Shown piece by piece: positions 9,896-19,183 of a DNA stretch of 64,000 bases; the stretch's first letter is position 1; each line of letters begins with the position of its first letter. This stretch comes from CBDFGN01 sp965247065 (GTDB lineage Bacteria > Bacteroidota > Bacteroidia > Cytophagales > Cyclobacteriaceae), in contig CBDFGN010000006.1 in the NCBI GenBank assembly GCA_965247065.1, positions 3,534,001-3,598,000 of the forward strand, read 5' to 3'. The position numbers and the translations under genes are program-made. Below the pieces are notes generated by a model. That model saw nothing but the letters and a program-made list of their open reading frames with translations. It was not told the DNA's origin and made no database searches.

Positions 9896-10891
9896 TCATT
9901 CTTCGGGTAAAAGAACGATTTTACCCGAAGAAACCTTTCCATTGTGTAAGTCACCAAATGCTGAATCACCACCTTTAATTGGTCGCTTTTCAACCCATGC
10001 AAGATCACCGAAATGATTGCGATATAAATGAGTTATCGTGGCCTTAAGATCAAGCTCAGTATAGGCATAAGTCCCTAAAAATATTATTTCCGAAAGTGTT
10101 ATCCTTCTGGCATCGATGACCCCCTCAGGCCCTTGTAAGCCAATACTCATTATCACGCCACCACGACGCACGGCCTTGATAGCGCTCGCACGGGTAAGGT
10201 CTGAACCAACCGCATCAATAACGACCGGGTAGTGATTTTCTGGCGCTTGCGCTTTTAACGGGTTGAGTAGGTTGGCAACGCCTGCACTTTTGGCTTCATT
10301 GAGCCGGTGCGCATTGGTATCAGCAATAGTAACATCTCCACAGCCTAGAAATTGTAGAAATAAGGCAGAAAGCAAACCAATAGCTCCTGCTCCTATGATT
10401 AAAACAGGTCCCTCCTGGATAGGGCTATGAGCTACGTGAATTACCAAATTTGTAGCGTGAACTACTGTTGCAGCTGGTTCAGTCAATGAAGCTGCAACCG
10501 GATTCATATCTTCAGGTATAAGTAAGAGGCATTGCTCAGGAATAGTAACATACTCAGCAAAGCAACCGGGCCGGGTCATCCCAATCATGGTGCGGTTAGG
10601 GCACAGGTTTGAGCGCCCAGTTAAGCAATCATCACATTGATTACAGGTAATTATGGGATTTAGAACAACCCGATTTCCCTGATATTTACCTTCTTGAACA
10701 ATACCGCATGCTTCATGTCCCAGTATTAAAGGAGGCACTCTCCGGGAATCATGTCCATTCCAGGCATGCAAGTCCGAACCGCATATGCCGGCCGCCTCTA
10801 TTTTAACCTGAGCTTCTCCGGAGCTACACGGTATTTCCGGTACATCTGAATAGGTTAATTCCCGTACGTTCGTGTAAACTAATGCTTTCAA
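9896..10891 (-). CDS. Zinc-dependent alcohol dehydrogenase, candidate DHPS 2-dehydrogenase (HpsP/HpsO role)
   Basis: A 331-residue medium-chain dehydrogenase. Catalytic zinc ligands C37 (GICGSD) and H59-E60 (GHE), four structural zinc cysteines C83, C86, C89 and C97, and a Rossmann motif IGAGAIG near residue 165 are all present. It resembles sorbitol/butanediol-type dehydrogenases that oxidise secondary alcohols. The start is a TTG (10891) giving MKALVYTN; no in-frame ATG lies near. It is the last gene of the run that includes the TRAP transporter, the HpsN-type enzyme and an SDR. In Cupriavidus pinatubonensis two dehydrogenases, HpsO and HpsP, accompany HpsN and are proposed to interconvert DHPS enantiomers through the 2-keto form; this role is inferred from context only. 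A 175-bp repeat-bearing gap separates it from the SDR. Confidence 0.85.
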   Translation of the reverse strand: MKALVYTNVRELTYSDVPEIPCSSGEAQVKIEAAGICGSDLHAWNGHDSRRVPPLILGHEACGIVQEGKYQGNRVVLNPIITCNQCDDCLTGRSNLCPNRTMIGMTRPGCFAEYVTIPEQCLLLIPEDMNPVAASLTEPAATVVHATNLVIHVAHSPIQEGPVLIIGAGAIGLLSALFLQFLGCGDVTIADTNAHRLNEAKSAGVANLLNPLKAQAPENHYPVVIDAVGSDLTRASAIKAVRRGGVIMSIGLQGPEGVIDARRITLSEIIFLGTYAYTELDLKATITHLYRNHFGDLAWVEKRPIKGGDSAFGDLHNGKVSSGKIVLLPEE

Positions 10892-10937
10892 ATCGTTCTC
10901 TTTATATGGTTACCTCCAACTTGAGACAGTACCATGT

Positions 10938-11029
10938 CCTTCCTTTGGGAAGGTGGCGCCGACAAAGTTCGGCATCGGAAGGAGTATTAGCCTTGGCGAA
11001 CCCACCGCTGAATCCCCTCCGAGGAGGGG
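10938..11029. repeat. Two intergenic hairpins between dehydrogenase genes
   Basis: CCTTCC-TTTG-GGAAGG at 10938-10953 and CCCCTCC-GA-GGAGGGG at 11014-11029. The second is related to the hairpin at 8525-8540. They lie inside the presumed operon and may be a repeat insertion or an mRNA stability element; neither is followed by a T run on the coding strand. Confidence 0.6.
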
Positions 11030-11066
11030 ACTTTACCATTTGGCTCATATCAAAACCTCCTTTACT

Positions 11067-11834
11067 TTATTTTGCTGTAAAACCCCCATCGACATACAGA
11101 GATTGTCCCGTAATATAGTCTGCAGCCGGGGAACACAAAAAAACTGCTGCACCCAATAGATCATCCAGCTGCCCGTTTCTTCCGATCGTCGTTTGCATGG
11201 CCAATTGCTTGGCTCTTTCTTTGTTTTCAAATACCGGCCGGGTTAGCTCGGTTGGAAAAAAACCCGGGGCAATAGCATTGACCATGATGCCCTGGTCCGA
11301 CCATGCTTCGGACATGGCCCGGGTCAATTGCATTACACCTCCCTTTGAAGCCCCGTAGGGGATGCTGTTGGGAAATGCTCGTTCACTTTGCAAAGAGGCA
11401 ATATTCAATATTTTACCCCAACCACGGGCAGCCATGGAGGGTACTAAAGCTCTCGCCAGGAAAAAAGGTGTCTTCAGATTCAGATCAAGAGTGGAGTCCC
11501 AACTTTCATCACTGATCTCCTGCCAAGTTTCCCGGAAGTTAATGCCAGCGCAATTCACTAGAATGTCCGGTGAGCCAAATGGCTGGGCGACACGAATTGC
11601 AAGCTCGTCCCAGTCATCAACAGCCAGTAAATCACAAGGGACAGATACTGTTTGTCCGCCATTTTCTTGTATGTCACTCATCAATTGATCGAGGGCTGCT
11701 TCACGACGTGCCAAAAGGACAACATTGGCACCAGCGTCAGCAAAAGCGCTTGCCAGCGTACGACCAATACCACTACTGGCCCCTGTTACCAGGGCAACAT
11801 GACGTTCGAGCGAAAATTTGTCCACCAAACTCAT
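11067..11834 (-). CDS. Short-chain dehydrogenase/reductase, candidate DHPS 2-dehydrogenase (HpsO/HpsP role)
   Basis: A 255-residue classical SDR: nucleotide-binding TGASSGIG (residues 17-24), NCAG, catalytic S147, Y160 and K164 (YGASK), and the GQSLYVDGG C-terminus. Its start codon overlaps the last codons of the HpsN-type gene by 4 bp (11831-11834), which implies translational coupling. The coupling and context suggest that it acts on the same C3 sulfonate substrate, probably at C2 to convert one enantiomer into the form used by HpsN. Without biochemical data a general 3-oxoacyl-ACP-like or sugar alcohol SDR cannot be excluded. Confidence 0.88.
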   Translation of the reverse strand: MSLVDKFSLERHVALVTGASSGIGRTLASAFADAGANVVLLARREAALDQLMSDIQENGGQTVSVPCDLLAVDDWDELAIRVAQPFGSPDILVNCAGINFRETWQEISDESWDSTLDLNLKTPFFLARALVPSMAARGWGKILNIASLQSERAFPNSIPYGASKGGVMQLTRAMSEAWSDQGIMVNAIAPGFFPTELTRPVFENKERAKQLAMQTTIGRNGQLDDLLGAAVFLCSPAADYITGQSLYVDGGFTAK

Positions 11835-13138
11835 ACCTGATTACCAAGTTCGAAGGTATCATCAGGAAAGTATTTTCTGAGCCGTAAGTCACAGGTTCGA
11901 GCATGAGCTTCCATTCCTTCAATCCGTGAGATCCTTGCGCTAGCAGCCCCGATTGAACGGTTCGCTTCCCTATTAAGCCGTTGATAAGTAACCACCTTAA
12001 TGAACTTACTTACTGAAAGGCCACCGGTATATCTTGCCACTCCCTTTGTCGGCAAAATATGATTTGGCCCAGCGGACTTATCGCCATATGCCACTGTCGT
12101 TTCTTCACCTAAAAATAACGATCCATAGTTTGAGAGATTTGCCAACCACCAATCCAAATCTTTCGCCTGCACTTCTAAATGTTCTGGCGCATAATCATCA
12201 CTAACGCCGACGAGTTCTTCCCTGCTGTCGCACAAAATCACTTCCCCGTAATCCTTCCAGGCTGCCCCAGCCGCATTTCGGGACGATGTTGGCAAATCAG
12301 CAATAAGCTTAGGCACCCGTTGCATTACCTGGTTCGCCAGTGTTTCATCATCAGTAAACAGCCATGCTGGAGAGTCAAATCCGTGCTCCGCCTGCCCGAC
12401 CAGATCGCATGCAACAATCTCGGGATCAGCTGAACTGTCCGCAATAACAGCTATTTCAGTAGGGCCTGCCAACAAATCAATACCAAATTCGCCAAAAAGT
12501 TGCCGTTTTGCTTCCGCAACAAATCGATTGCCTGGCCCAACCAGAATATCTGCTCTATGCCCCGAAAAGAGTCCAAATGCCATAGATGCAATACCTTGTA
12601 CGCCACCTATTTGCAGAATATGATCTGCTCCACACAATTTCATGGCATAAACAAGTTCATCTGGTATACCGCGGTCATCCCTTGGAGGCGAGCAAGCGAT
12701 GATATGTTTTACGCCGGCTACCTTGGCAGTCGTAATGCTCATAATGACCGATGCGAGGTAAGAATATCGTCCTCCAGGAATATAACAGCCGGCAGTTGTC
12801 ACCGGGATCAGTCGTTGCCCTGTCCAGGTACCGGGAGACAATTCAACTTCAAATTCCTTTATACTTTCAAGCTGGCGGGTTGCAAACCTATTCACTCGAT
12901 GAAATGCAAATTCAATGTCAGCCTTAATCTCTCGAGGCACCCTACCTGTTGCCGCAGAAATGTCTGTCTCAGAAAGTAAGATATCACCCGTCCAGCTGTC
13001 CAGGTCTTCAGCATATTGTTTTGCTTTTGATTCCTTACCTGCTCGTAGTTGGTTAAGCATATCTTCGACAATACCACGGGTTTTAGCGTCACCGGAGGCA
13101 GAGGTTTTACTTGTTTTCTTTAAATAGCTGATTGTCAT
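11831..13138 (-). CDS. hpsN: HpsN-type sulfopropanediol (DHPS) 3-dehydrogenase, histidinol dehydrogenase superfamily
   Basis: A 435-residue member of the HisD superfamily. Predicted zinc ligands by analogy to HisD are Q249, H252, D353 and H412, with catalytic E319-H320 (APEHL). HpsN-like signatures are AGCYIPGGRYSYLASVIM, KHIIACSPPR, YGSLFLGEETTVAYGD and YTGGLSVSKFIKVVTYQR. HpsN oxidises R-2,3-dihydroxypropane-1-sulfonate to R-sulfolactate with two NAD+. No histidine biosynthesis gene is nearby; instead the neighbours are a TRAP transporter, an SDR and a zinc alcohol dehydrogenase, the arrangement known from DHPS degraders. No sulfolactate sulfo-lyase (suyAB), xsc or sulfopyruvate decarboxylase gene lies in the window, so the fate of sulfolactate is not visible. 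The substrate is inferred, not shown. Confidence 0.85.
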   Translation of the reverse strand: MTISYLKKTSKTSASGDAKTRGIVEDMLNQLRAGKESKAKQYAEDLDSWTGDILLSETDISAATGRVPREIKADIEFAFHRVNRFATRQLESIKEFEVELSPGTWTGQRLIPVTTAGCYIPGGRYSYLASVIMSITTAKVAGVKHIIACSPPRDDRGIPDELVYAMKLCGADHILQIGGVQGIASMAFGLFSGHRADILVGPGNRFVAEAKRQLFGEFGIDLLAGPTEIAVIADSSADPEIVACDLVGQAEHGFDSPAWLFTDDETLANQVMQRVPKLIADLPTSSRNAAGAAWKDYGEVILCDSREELVGVSDDYAPEHLEVQAKDLDWWLANLSNYGSLFLGEETTVAYGDKSAGPNHILPTKGVARYTGGLSVSKFIKVVTYQRLNREANRSIGAASARISRIEGMEAHARTCDLRLRKYFPDDTFELGNQV

Positions 13139-13312
13139 TTATAGTTTAGTGTTGAAGGTAAAATAAAAATAGTCATTGAAGAGGTGATTAATCATCTCGA
13201 AGCCGATTTTTGATCGAAGTCCCCAAAGCATGTACTTGGGCAAAGTCAGACCTTCGGATCCCTATCAGCCAACAATTGCGTCTAGGATAGAGTTTTTTCC
13301 AGAGACTATCAA

Positions 13313-14643
13313 TTACCTACTAAGTGCCCATGTTGATAATTCCGGAATAAAGGCCAGGAGTAGGACTACAAAAAGCATTGCTACAACATATGGGAAGGCC
13401 CGCACTGCTATTGCAAGCACCGGTGTGCCGGAGATTCCCGAAACAACGAATAAGTTAAGCCCTAAGGGCGGCGTAATAAACCCAACTCCTAAGGCAGTCA
13501 CCATCATTATACAAAAATGAATATCGTTCATACCGATTTCTTGTGCCAGTGGCAATAGAATTGGTGAAAGAATTACTATGTTGGGTGTCGTCTCCATTAT
13601 ACAACCTGCAACAATCAGGATAAGGATCATTCCCAGAATAATCAGGTCTCTATCATCGGTCAATGATATCGCTGCGGTCACAAAGGTTTGCGGGATTTCC
13701 AAAATCGCCAGGACCTGAGACAATGGCAATGACATAGCTATAATGGGTAATATCACCCCATTTATCCTCGCTGAGCTGATTAGTATCTTAGGTATATCTC
13801 GCCAGCTTATAGAGCCCTGGTAAAAGCCTATTAAGCTGGCAACAAATACGGCAACAGCTGCAGCTTCAGTGGGTGTAAACACGCCGCTATAAATACCCCC
13901 TAAAATGATCACAGGAACCATTAAAGCAAATCGACCGTCCCATAACGTAATTCGCCATCGTGAAAAGCTAAAGCCTCGGCTCTCTTTTTCATATCTGTTT
14001 AGCTTGTTCATGACAACGTTAGTTATCATGATTGATAGCATGATCATCAAACCGGGAATGGCAGCTGCCAGAAACAGGGATGAAGCAGAAATTCCCAAAA
14101 TCAAGCCAATAATTATATAGGCAATAGAAGGCGGAATGAGGATACCGGTACAAGCCCCCGCTGCTACCAACGCACAAGCATAGGGTTTGGGATACCCAAC
14201 CTCCACGAGTCTTGAAATTGTCATTCTGCCCACTGCAGCAGCGCCTGCTGCATCCGAACCTGAAATACAGGAGAAAAAACCACATCCCAGAACGGTGGCG
14301 GTTCCAAATCCGGATTTAATCCCCCCGTTGTTGCATGGGCGACATCTAATAGTTTGTTTGAAAGTTTAGTTCTAACCAGAACATCACCGGTTAAAATAAA
14401 CAATGGAATCGCAATTAAGGCGAACGAGTCGATCCCGTCGAAAAGTGCCTCTCCAATAAGCCCCATAGGTAACGCTTCTGTAAACCAAAGCATTGACACC
14501 GATCCCAGCCCAAGAACCACCCAAACAGGAACCCCAAGTGAAATCAAGCCGATCATCAGCAGGACTGGAAAAATGACCTCCCATCCAAATTCAGGAGCAT
14601 CCGGCAGTCCGTATAACTGCTCGTACATCTGACTCCTATTCAT
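13313..14643 (-). pseudogene. dctM: TRAP transporter large permease DctM, frameshifted at a C6/G6 tract
   Basis: The first 105 or so codons (from the ATG at 14643) and the remainder (to 13313) lie in different frames. The first frame reads ...HATTGGLNPD and ends soon after; adding one base to the run of six C at 14321-14326 (G on the coding strand) restores TTGG-IKSGFGTATVLGCGFFSCISGSDAAGAAA, the ISGS motif expected in DctM. The repaired product is about 443 residues with roughly 12 membrane segments, normal for the family. It forms the Na+-coupled permease with DctQ. A genuine -1 mutation, a phase-variable tract or a homopolymer read error would look the same here. The gene overlaps dctQ by 8 bp. 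Confidence 0.85.
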
Positions 14644-15154
14644 CTGATAAGGATTTGGGAGTAGGCATTTCCATACCCGACATCAAATAAAGAATATCTT
14701 CTTTTATTAAGCGAATAAGCCGATAAAGCACCAATGAAAATCCAAACGGTAATGCTAGCGTAAACCACGCCTTACTAATGCGAAGTCCGTCGGTTACAGA
14801 TCCAAATTCAATTGATAATAGAACAGGGCCCATGCTGATGTAAAAACAAAAACCAGCAAGAATCAACGTACATAAATCACCTAGTAAAAAAAGAGCAGCT
14901 TTCCCACGACTAGGTATTAACTGAGATAAGATATCAATGCGGATATGATGTCTCTGTCTAACGCCCATTGCTGCACCAATCCACGCCAGGTAAATAAAGG
15001 CATACCTTGCGACTTCTTCTCCCCAAACGGATGAATAACTCATCGCAAACCTGCGTATTACTTCGACAAGGATAGTTACCACCAGCAGGGTATAGAATAT
15101 CATCAGGAGCCAATACTCCAGCCGGTCATCGGTCTGGTCAGTGAGGCCTTTCAT
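14636..15154 (-). CDS. dctQ: TRAP transporter small permease DctQ
   Basis: A 172-residue protein with four hydrophobic segments (about 15-35, 50-68, 87-112 and 128-148) and the DctQ signature WGEEVARYAFIYLAWIGAAMGVRQRHHIRID. It is the small membrane subunit that pairs with DctM. It overlaps the start of dctM by 8 bp (14636-14643) and follows dctP by 71 bp, so the three subunits are cotranscribed. Confidence 0.92.
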   Translation of the reverse strand: MKGLTDQTDDRLEYWLLMIFYTLLVVTILVEVIRRFAMSYSSVWGEEVARYAFIYLAWIGAAMGVRQRHHIRIDILSQLIPSRGKAALFLLGDLCTLILAGFCFYISMGPVLLSIEFGSVTDGLRISKAWFTLALPFGFSLVLYRLIRLIKEDILYLMSGMEMPTPKSLSDE

Positions 15155-15225
15155 GGGACCGTTTTATGGCAGATTCAGAATTCAACCTATCAGTTCATAA
15201 ACTCAATGGAAAGAAATCATAATTA

Positions 15226-16389
15226 CTAAATATCGTGGACGTAGTAACTGCCCTGTTTTTCTGTTGCTTCACGTAAGGAATCGAACTGATTAAACGACCC
15301 TGCCAAATCAATTTTCAATTGGTTCCACTCCTCACGTTGATGGCCCGCTTTGGCAACCCACTGCTTCATCTCTTCTGCATTAGGTGCGTAGAAATTAACA
15401 CTGGCGGCTTTCAACTCGGTCATCGCAAAAGCGCGGGCAGCAGGTACTTTAGCTAGGTTTTGTCTTGATGTGACATCGCTGGCTTGCAGGACGGAATCTT
15501 GTAAGCGCTCGGGCAGATCATTAAACCATGCGAGATTGCAAGAGAATACCTGGGAATCAGGTACGGCGCGGTTGAAAGTTACGTGTGAAAGGACATCCTT
15601 AAAGCCAAAGATGTTAAGGGCCTGGACTGAAGGATCCAGTGCATCGGCAACCCCTTGTTTAATCGCAGAAGGAGTTTCGCCCCATGCGACAGGCGTTGGA
15701 TTGGCACCTAGCAACCGATAGAATTTTTGTAAAGTTTTGGATCCTGGAACGCGGAACTTAATGCCTTCTAATTGATCTGGTGTTTTGATGGGCCCTTCTT
15801 TGCCTTTACGCAAAGCAACCACCCGTGGGTCAATGCAGACGTACCATAGCACTTTGAACCCCCGAGCTTCGATCTTAGGACTCACCAGATTCTTCCATGT
15901 ATCGGAAGTAACAAGGTTGATAAATTTCTGATTCTCACCACACCAGTAAGGAACATTGATCAAATCCATAACCGACGCGAAAGTGGCAAAATTGGATATA
16001 GAATGTTGAGCCGCTTGAAGGGTACCAGCCTGCACTTTTTGCGCCAGGGAACCACCTGCGCCCAATTGACCAGCAGGTATGAGTTTTACGTAGATCTCGC
16101 GATTGCTAAAGTTTTGGATATTTTCCTTAAAGTCCAATTGCATAATAGGGTAGCTGCGACTCGCACCGAGGCGGTAAGCTGTGGCAATGAACATGGTAAA
16201 TTTTGCTTGTTTTTCCGACTTTTTTTCGTCTTTGGAAACACGCGCAGCTCCTTCACAAGAAGAGATCAAACCGCCAGCTGCCGATACAACAGCCGCGGTA
16301 AAACCAAATTTGGCCGAAGTTTCAATGAAACGACGTCTTTCCACCGATTTCAATGGGCTAGACTCATTATTAAATATCTCCTTTTTCAT
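15226..16389 (-). CDS. dctP: TRAP transporter substrate-binding protein DctP
   Basis: A 387-residue solute receptor. The N-terminus has a twin-arginine stretch (ERRRFIETS) and a lipobox ISSC about 25 residues later, so it is probably Tat-exported and lipid-anchored. Typical DctP features are an early MFIATAYRLG segment, PAGQLGAGGSLAQKVQAG, the DQLEGIKFRVPG segment carrying the conserved carboxylate-binding arginine, and a QGVADALDPS loop. With the HpsN-type enzyme downstream, the ligand is inferred to be a small hydroxylated sulfonate such as DHPS (HpsKLM is the known DHPS TRAP system). First gene of the transport/catabolic run. Confidence 0.92.
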   Translation of the reverse strand: MKKEIFNNESSPLKSVERRRFIETSAKFGFTAAVVSAAGGLISSCEGAARVSKDEKKSEKQAKFTMFIATAYRLGASRSYPIMQLDFKENIQNFSNREIYVKLIPAGQLGAGGSLAQKVQAGTLQAAQHSISNFATFASVMDLINVPYWCGENQKFINLVTSDTWKNLVSPKIEARGFKVLWYVCIDPRVVALRKGKEGPIKTPDQLEGIKFRVPGSKTLQKFYRLLGANPTPVAWGETPSAIKQGVADALDPSVQALNIFGFKDVLSHVTFNRAVPDSQVFSCNLAWFNDLPERLQDSVLQASDVTSRQNLAKVPAARAFAMTELKAASVNFYAPNAEEMKQWVAKAGHQREEWNQLKIDLAGSFNQFDSLREATEKQGSYYVHDI

Positions 16390-16465
16390 TATGTCATCTG
16401 CTAAGTGTCAATAACTTGCGCGTAGGCAGAAGGTCGATTTAGGGTTAGCAATCGTTCTTTGGTGG

Positions 16466-16678
16466 CTACTTGTTATCAGTGTTACTTACTACAAAAATGA
16501 CCAGAAAAATTACGGATAACAGCAATAAAATAAATTCGGGGACATTTCCAAGATGGAGGGATTCAGTAGCGCCAAATATCAAACTGATTTTTCCGACAAT
16601 AATATTTGCGAGATAGCTAACAACAAATACCAACCCGATAATGAGCAAAGGTTTGTGAGTGATATTTTGTGATTTCAT
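16466..16678 (-). CDS. Small two-helix membrane protein, unknown
   Basis: 70 residues with two hydrophobic helices (about 11-33 and 47-65) separated by a short loop. No family was recognised. It lies 77 bp upstream of dctP on the same strand and could be the leader gene of that operon or a separate unit. Confidence 0.55.
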   Translation of the reverse strand: MKSQNITHKPLLIIGLVFVVSYLANIIVGKISLIFGATESLHLGNVPEFILLLLSVIFLVIFVVSNTDNK

Positions 16679-16808
16679 TATCAGTTGTCCTGGTCAATTG
16701 CCGGGCAAGCGATAATGCTTTCACCAATACTTACTGCCCCGTTCATTCTCCTTTGCTCTACGATGATTATGACCTCCGTGAACTTTGATTTTTTTCAATT
16801 TCGGCAGC

Positions 16809-18377
16809 TTAAGTTGCTAATTTGTTTCTTCTTAAACTATCCGATTTCCCGTTTAGGCTAGCGAAAGGCCTGAAGGTACAGAAGATATGGTCTACCCACC
16901 CCGACCGTGGCTTGGGGTCTTGATCAACCTCAGCCATCATGAGCAGTGGGAAAAAGTCAGATGGGCCGGTGGAATTAGGCACGCCCCTATGTGCCAGGCT
17001 TCTCGTTGTAGCGGGAGCAGGACTTATCCCACTATATTCCTTTAATTGGCTCCATTCATACCGCTGCACCGTACTTGGCATAGTGAAAGGATTCTCAAAA
17101 AAATCATCAACCAATTGTAAGTAGAGCCCCTTTTTCTCCAAAGCTGCACTATGGGTGGAGCCAGGGATGACACTTAAATGGGCTTTGGGTAGATTTTGAA
17201 AAATCTTAACAGTATGGTCTAAGGGCGCAAAATCCCGATCTCCCGTCATTAAAAGAACCTCGCATTGAATCTTTTTTAGCTCGGAAAACGGAATATTAGG
17301 ATGTTTCCACATCATGGTAGCTAATTTGCGTTCTGTAGGATTTTCAGTAGTTAAAGCAGTTTTTTCAATCCATCGATAAATCGGGGGCTCAATTCCTGTA
17401 GTGTCCGCCAAAGTATTTGGGGCAAAAGCTACTAGTTTTTTTATCTTCCCGGGATGATTCAGGCCCATGACCAATCCTATTATTGCTCCGTCGCTGTGCC
17501 CCCAAATATAGACGGAATCAAGACTTAATTGGTTCAGCAATTCGTTTATGTCGGATGCTAGAAGATCGTAGGTGAGTTCAGCTTCCGAGTCCCCTGATTT
17601 ACCTTGAGCTCGTGAATCGACTGCTATAACCATGTACTTCTTATCAATAAAATGAGGGTAATGGGAACCCGCGCCTCCGATCGAACCGCCATTTCCATGT
17701 AACACGACTAGTGGCTGACCTTCTCCATACACCTCATAGTAAAGCTTAATATTGTTCACCTCAGCAAATTTTCCCACCTCGCTATTGGTTCCAAAGTTGG
17801 GAACTTCCGTACCGGAAATCACCAAGCATTGTTTTCCACTTTTTACATTAGCCTTCGTTAAGTCATCCTGAAACAATAAGTTGGTACCATAGCTTCGTCC
17901 CTCCACTCCATGGGTGAATCCACCTAAATCATCTTCAAAATCAGCTCTATAAATGCTTTTCCATTTCTGGTCTTCTGTTTTGATCTCAAACTCGATATCA
18001 TCAAAGTAAAAGCTACCATTGTACCGGCATAATGCACCGAATAGGATCTGGGAGTAATCACCATCAATTACTCCTTCTATCGCATAGTTATCCCACTGTT
18101 TTGATTGGATGGGTTTATCGCGCATATTATAGAAGAAGCCTACTCCTCCGTCCTTGAGTTCAACTCTTACCCAAAGGCGTGCAGAAGCGTCGGCATCTTC
18201 TATTTCAGTGCGGACTAGACCTTTGAATCGAAATTTCAGGCCTTCATATCCTTTTTCTGAAAGAGTGTGAGAGTACAGAACCCAATTCTCCTGGGCATTG
18301 CTGTTACTTATGAAAATTAACAATGCTCCTGCTAAAAACAGGAAGCTTTTGAAAGATTTGATTGTGCTGCTCTCCAT
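16809..18377 (-). CDS. Secreted alpha/beta hydrolase with N-terminal accessory domain
   Basis: 522 residues. A cleavable signal peptide (FLFLAGALLIFISNSNAQ) leads to a domain of about 170 residues resembling a beta-sandwich or carbohydrate-binding module (WVRVELKDGG, FYFDDIEFEI). Then follows a full alpha/beta-hydrolase: oxyanion HGNGGS, nucleophile elbow GHSDG, an acid in TGDRDF and histidine in STHSAAL. The last 85 or so residues after the hydrolase core (from about ATTRSLAHRGVPN) look like translated intergenic sequence rather than a domain, which suggests that the original stop was lost. Substrate is unknown. Confidence 0.8.
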   Translation of the reverse strand: MESSTIKSFKSFLFLAGALLIFISNSNAQENWVLYSHTLSEKGYEGLKFRFKGLVRTEIEDADASARLWVRVELKDGGVGFFYNMRDKPIQSKQWDNYAIEGVIDGDYSQILFGALCRYNGSFYFDDIEFEIKTEDQKWKSIYRADFEDDLGGFTHGVEGRSYGTNLLFQDDLTKANVKSGKQCLVISGTEVPNFGTNSEVGKFAEVNNIKLYYEVYGEGQPLVVLHGNGGSIGGAGSHYPHFIDKKYMVIAVDSRAQGKSGDSEAELTYDLLASDINELLNQLSLDSVYIWGHSDGAIIGLVMGLNHPGKIKKLVAFAPNTLADTTGIEPPIYRWIEKTALTTENPTERKLATMMWKHPNIPFSELKKIQCEVLLMTGDRDFAPLDHTVKIFQNLPKAHLSVIPGSTHSAALEKKGLYLQLVDDFFENPFTMPSTVQRYEWSQLKEYSGISPAPATTRSLAHRGVPNSTGPSDFFPLLMMAEVDQDPKPRSGWVDHIFCTFRPFASLNGKSDSLRRNKLAT

Positions 18378-18515
18378 GCTAATTATTGTTTACCGGTTTA
18401 TTGTGTAATCTGGTGATGTTGACTATTTCCAATTTATCAAATAATGGGAATATTTGTGCTCCAATAAATTGCGCAAGGCGGCGGGCGAGTTCCTTTGGCC
18501 ACTACCCAAACCATA

Positions 18516-18827
18516 TCATTCTGTTTTGCTCTCTAAACTATCCAGCTCCCGGCGTAATTCCTGCACCTTGTTCTCCCGTTCCCGATCTGTCATGATCTGC
18601 GCTTCCAAGTCCTGGACAAGACGTTTGCGTTTCTCTCTCAGGCTGTCGATTCTCCAAATGCTGTCAAGCTCATGCAGAAACTTTTGATTACCGGTATGAT
18701 AAATGAACCGGTACTTCCAGTCATTCTCTACCAGATCGACATAATCCTTCCCCATATAGTAATTAAAACCCATGGAGAGGATCAGCAATGCTCCCAATAC
18801 CCAAACGATAGCGCTTGAACGCATCAT
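18516..18827 (-). CDS. Small membrane-anchored coiled-coil protein
   Basis: 103 residues: one N-terminal membrane helix (IVWVLGALLILSMGFNYYMG), a short middle part, and a charged C-terminal half (LREKRKRLVQDLEAQIM to ELRRELDSLES) with heptad-like leucine spacing. Not recognised as a named family. It overlaps the upstream 69-residue gene by 4 bp (18824-18827), implying a two-gene operon. Confidence 0.6.
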   Translation of the reverse strand: MMRSSAIVWVLGALLILSMGFNYYMGKDYVDLVENDWKYRFIYHTGNQKFLHELDSIWRIDSLREKRKRLVQDLEAQIMTDRERENKVQELRRELDSLESKTE

Positions 18828-19033
18828 TCCCAGCCAAGCTTTACATCAGGAAAAAACCAGAAATAGTGATAATGCTTGACTTCGCTCTTATCATCGGATT
18901 GCTGGTAGGCACTTCGTTCGATCAGGGTGTTAAGTTTTTCATTCAGAATATTCAGTTCCCGCCTGTTTGGGGCAGGGATCTGTGACGCCGTGAAATCTTC
19001 ACTCAAATTCTGAAAACAAATTATTGCAGACAT
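18824..19033 (-). CDS. Small hypothetical protein
   Basis: 69 residues, soluble, without a recognised domain; the N-terminal half has a short amphipathic stretch (LNILNEKLNTLIERS). The stop overlaps the start of the membrane coiled-coil gene by 4 bp, which is the main reason to accept it as real. Confidence 0.5.
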   Translation of the reverse strand: MSAIICFQNLSEDFTASQIPAPNRRELNILNEKLNTLIERSAYQQSDDKSEVKHYHYFWFFPDVKLGWE

Positions 19034-19183
19034 ATTTGCGTTGAAGTCCTTTTGGAATCCTCCAAATTAGCACTCTAGGCGGTCAAGGCCACAGGTAAGC
19101 CTTCCAGATCATCAGACTCAGACTTTTGAGTGGCTGACCGTTACGCCCCGTTTCTCTAAAATATCAGCCACTCTAGAATTAAT

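Noticed and set aside
11831..13138. Histidine biosynthesis gene hisD
   Set aside because: The fold is shared, but no his gene is nearby, the neighbours are a TRAP transporter and two alcohol dehydrogenases, and the signature segments follow HpsN rather than biosynthetic HisD.
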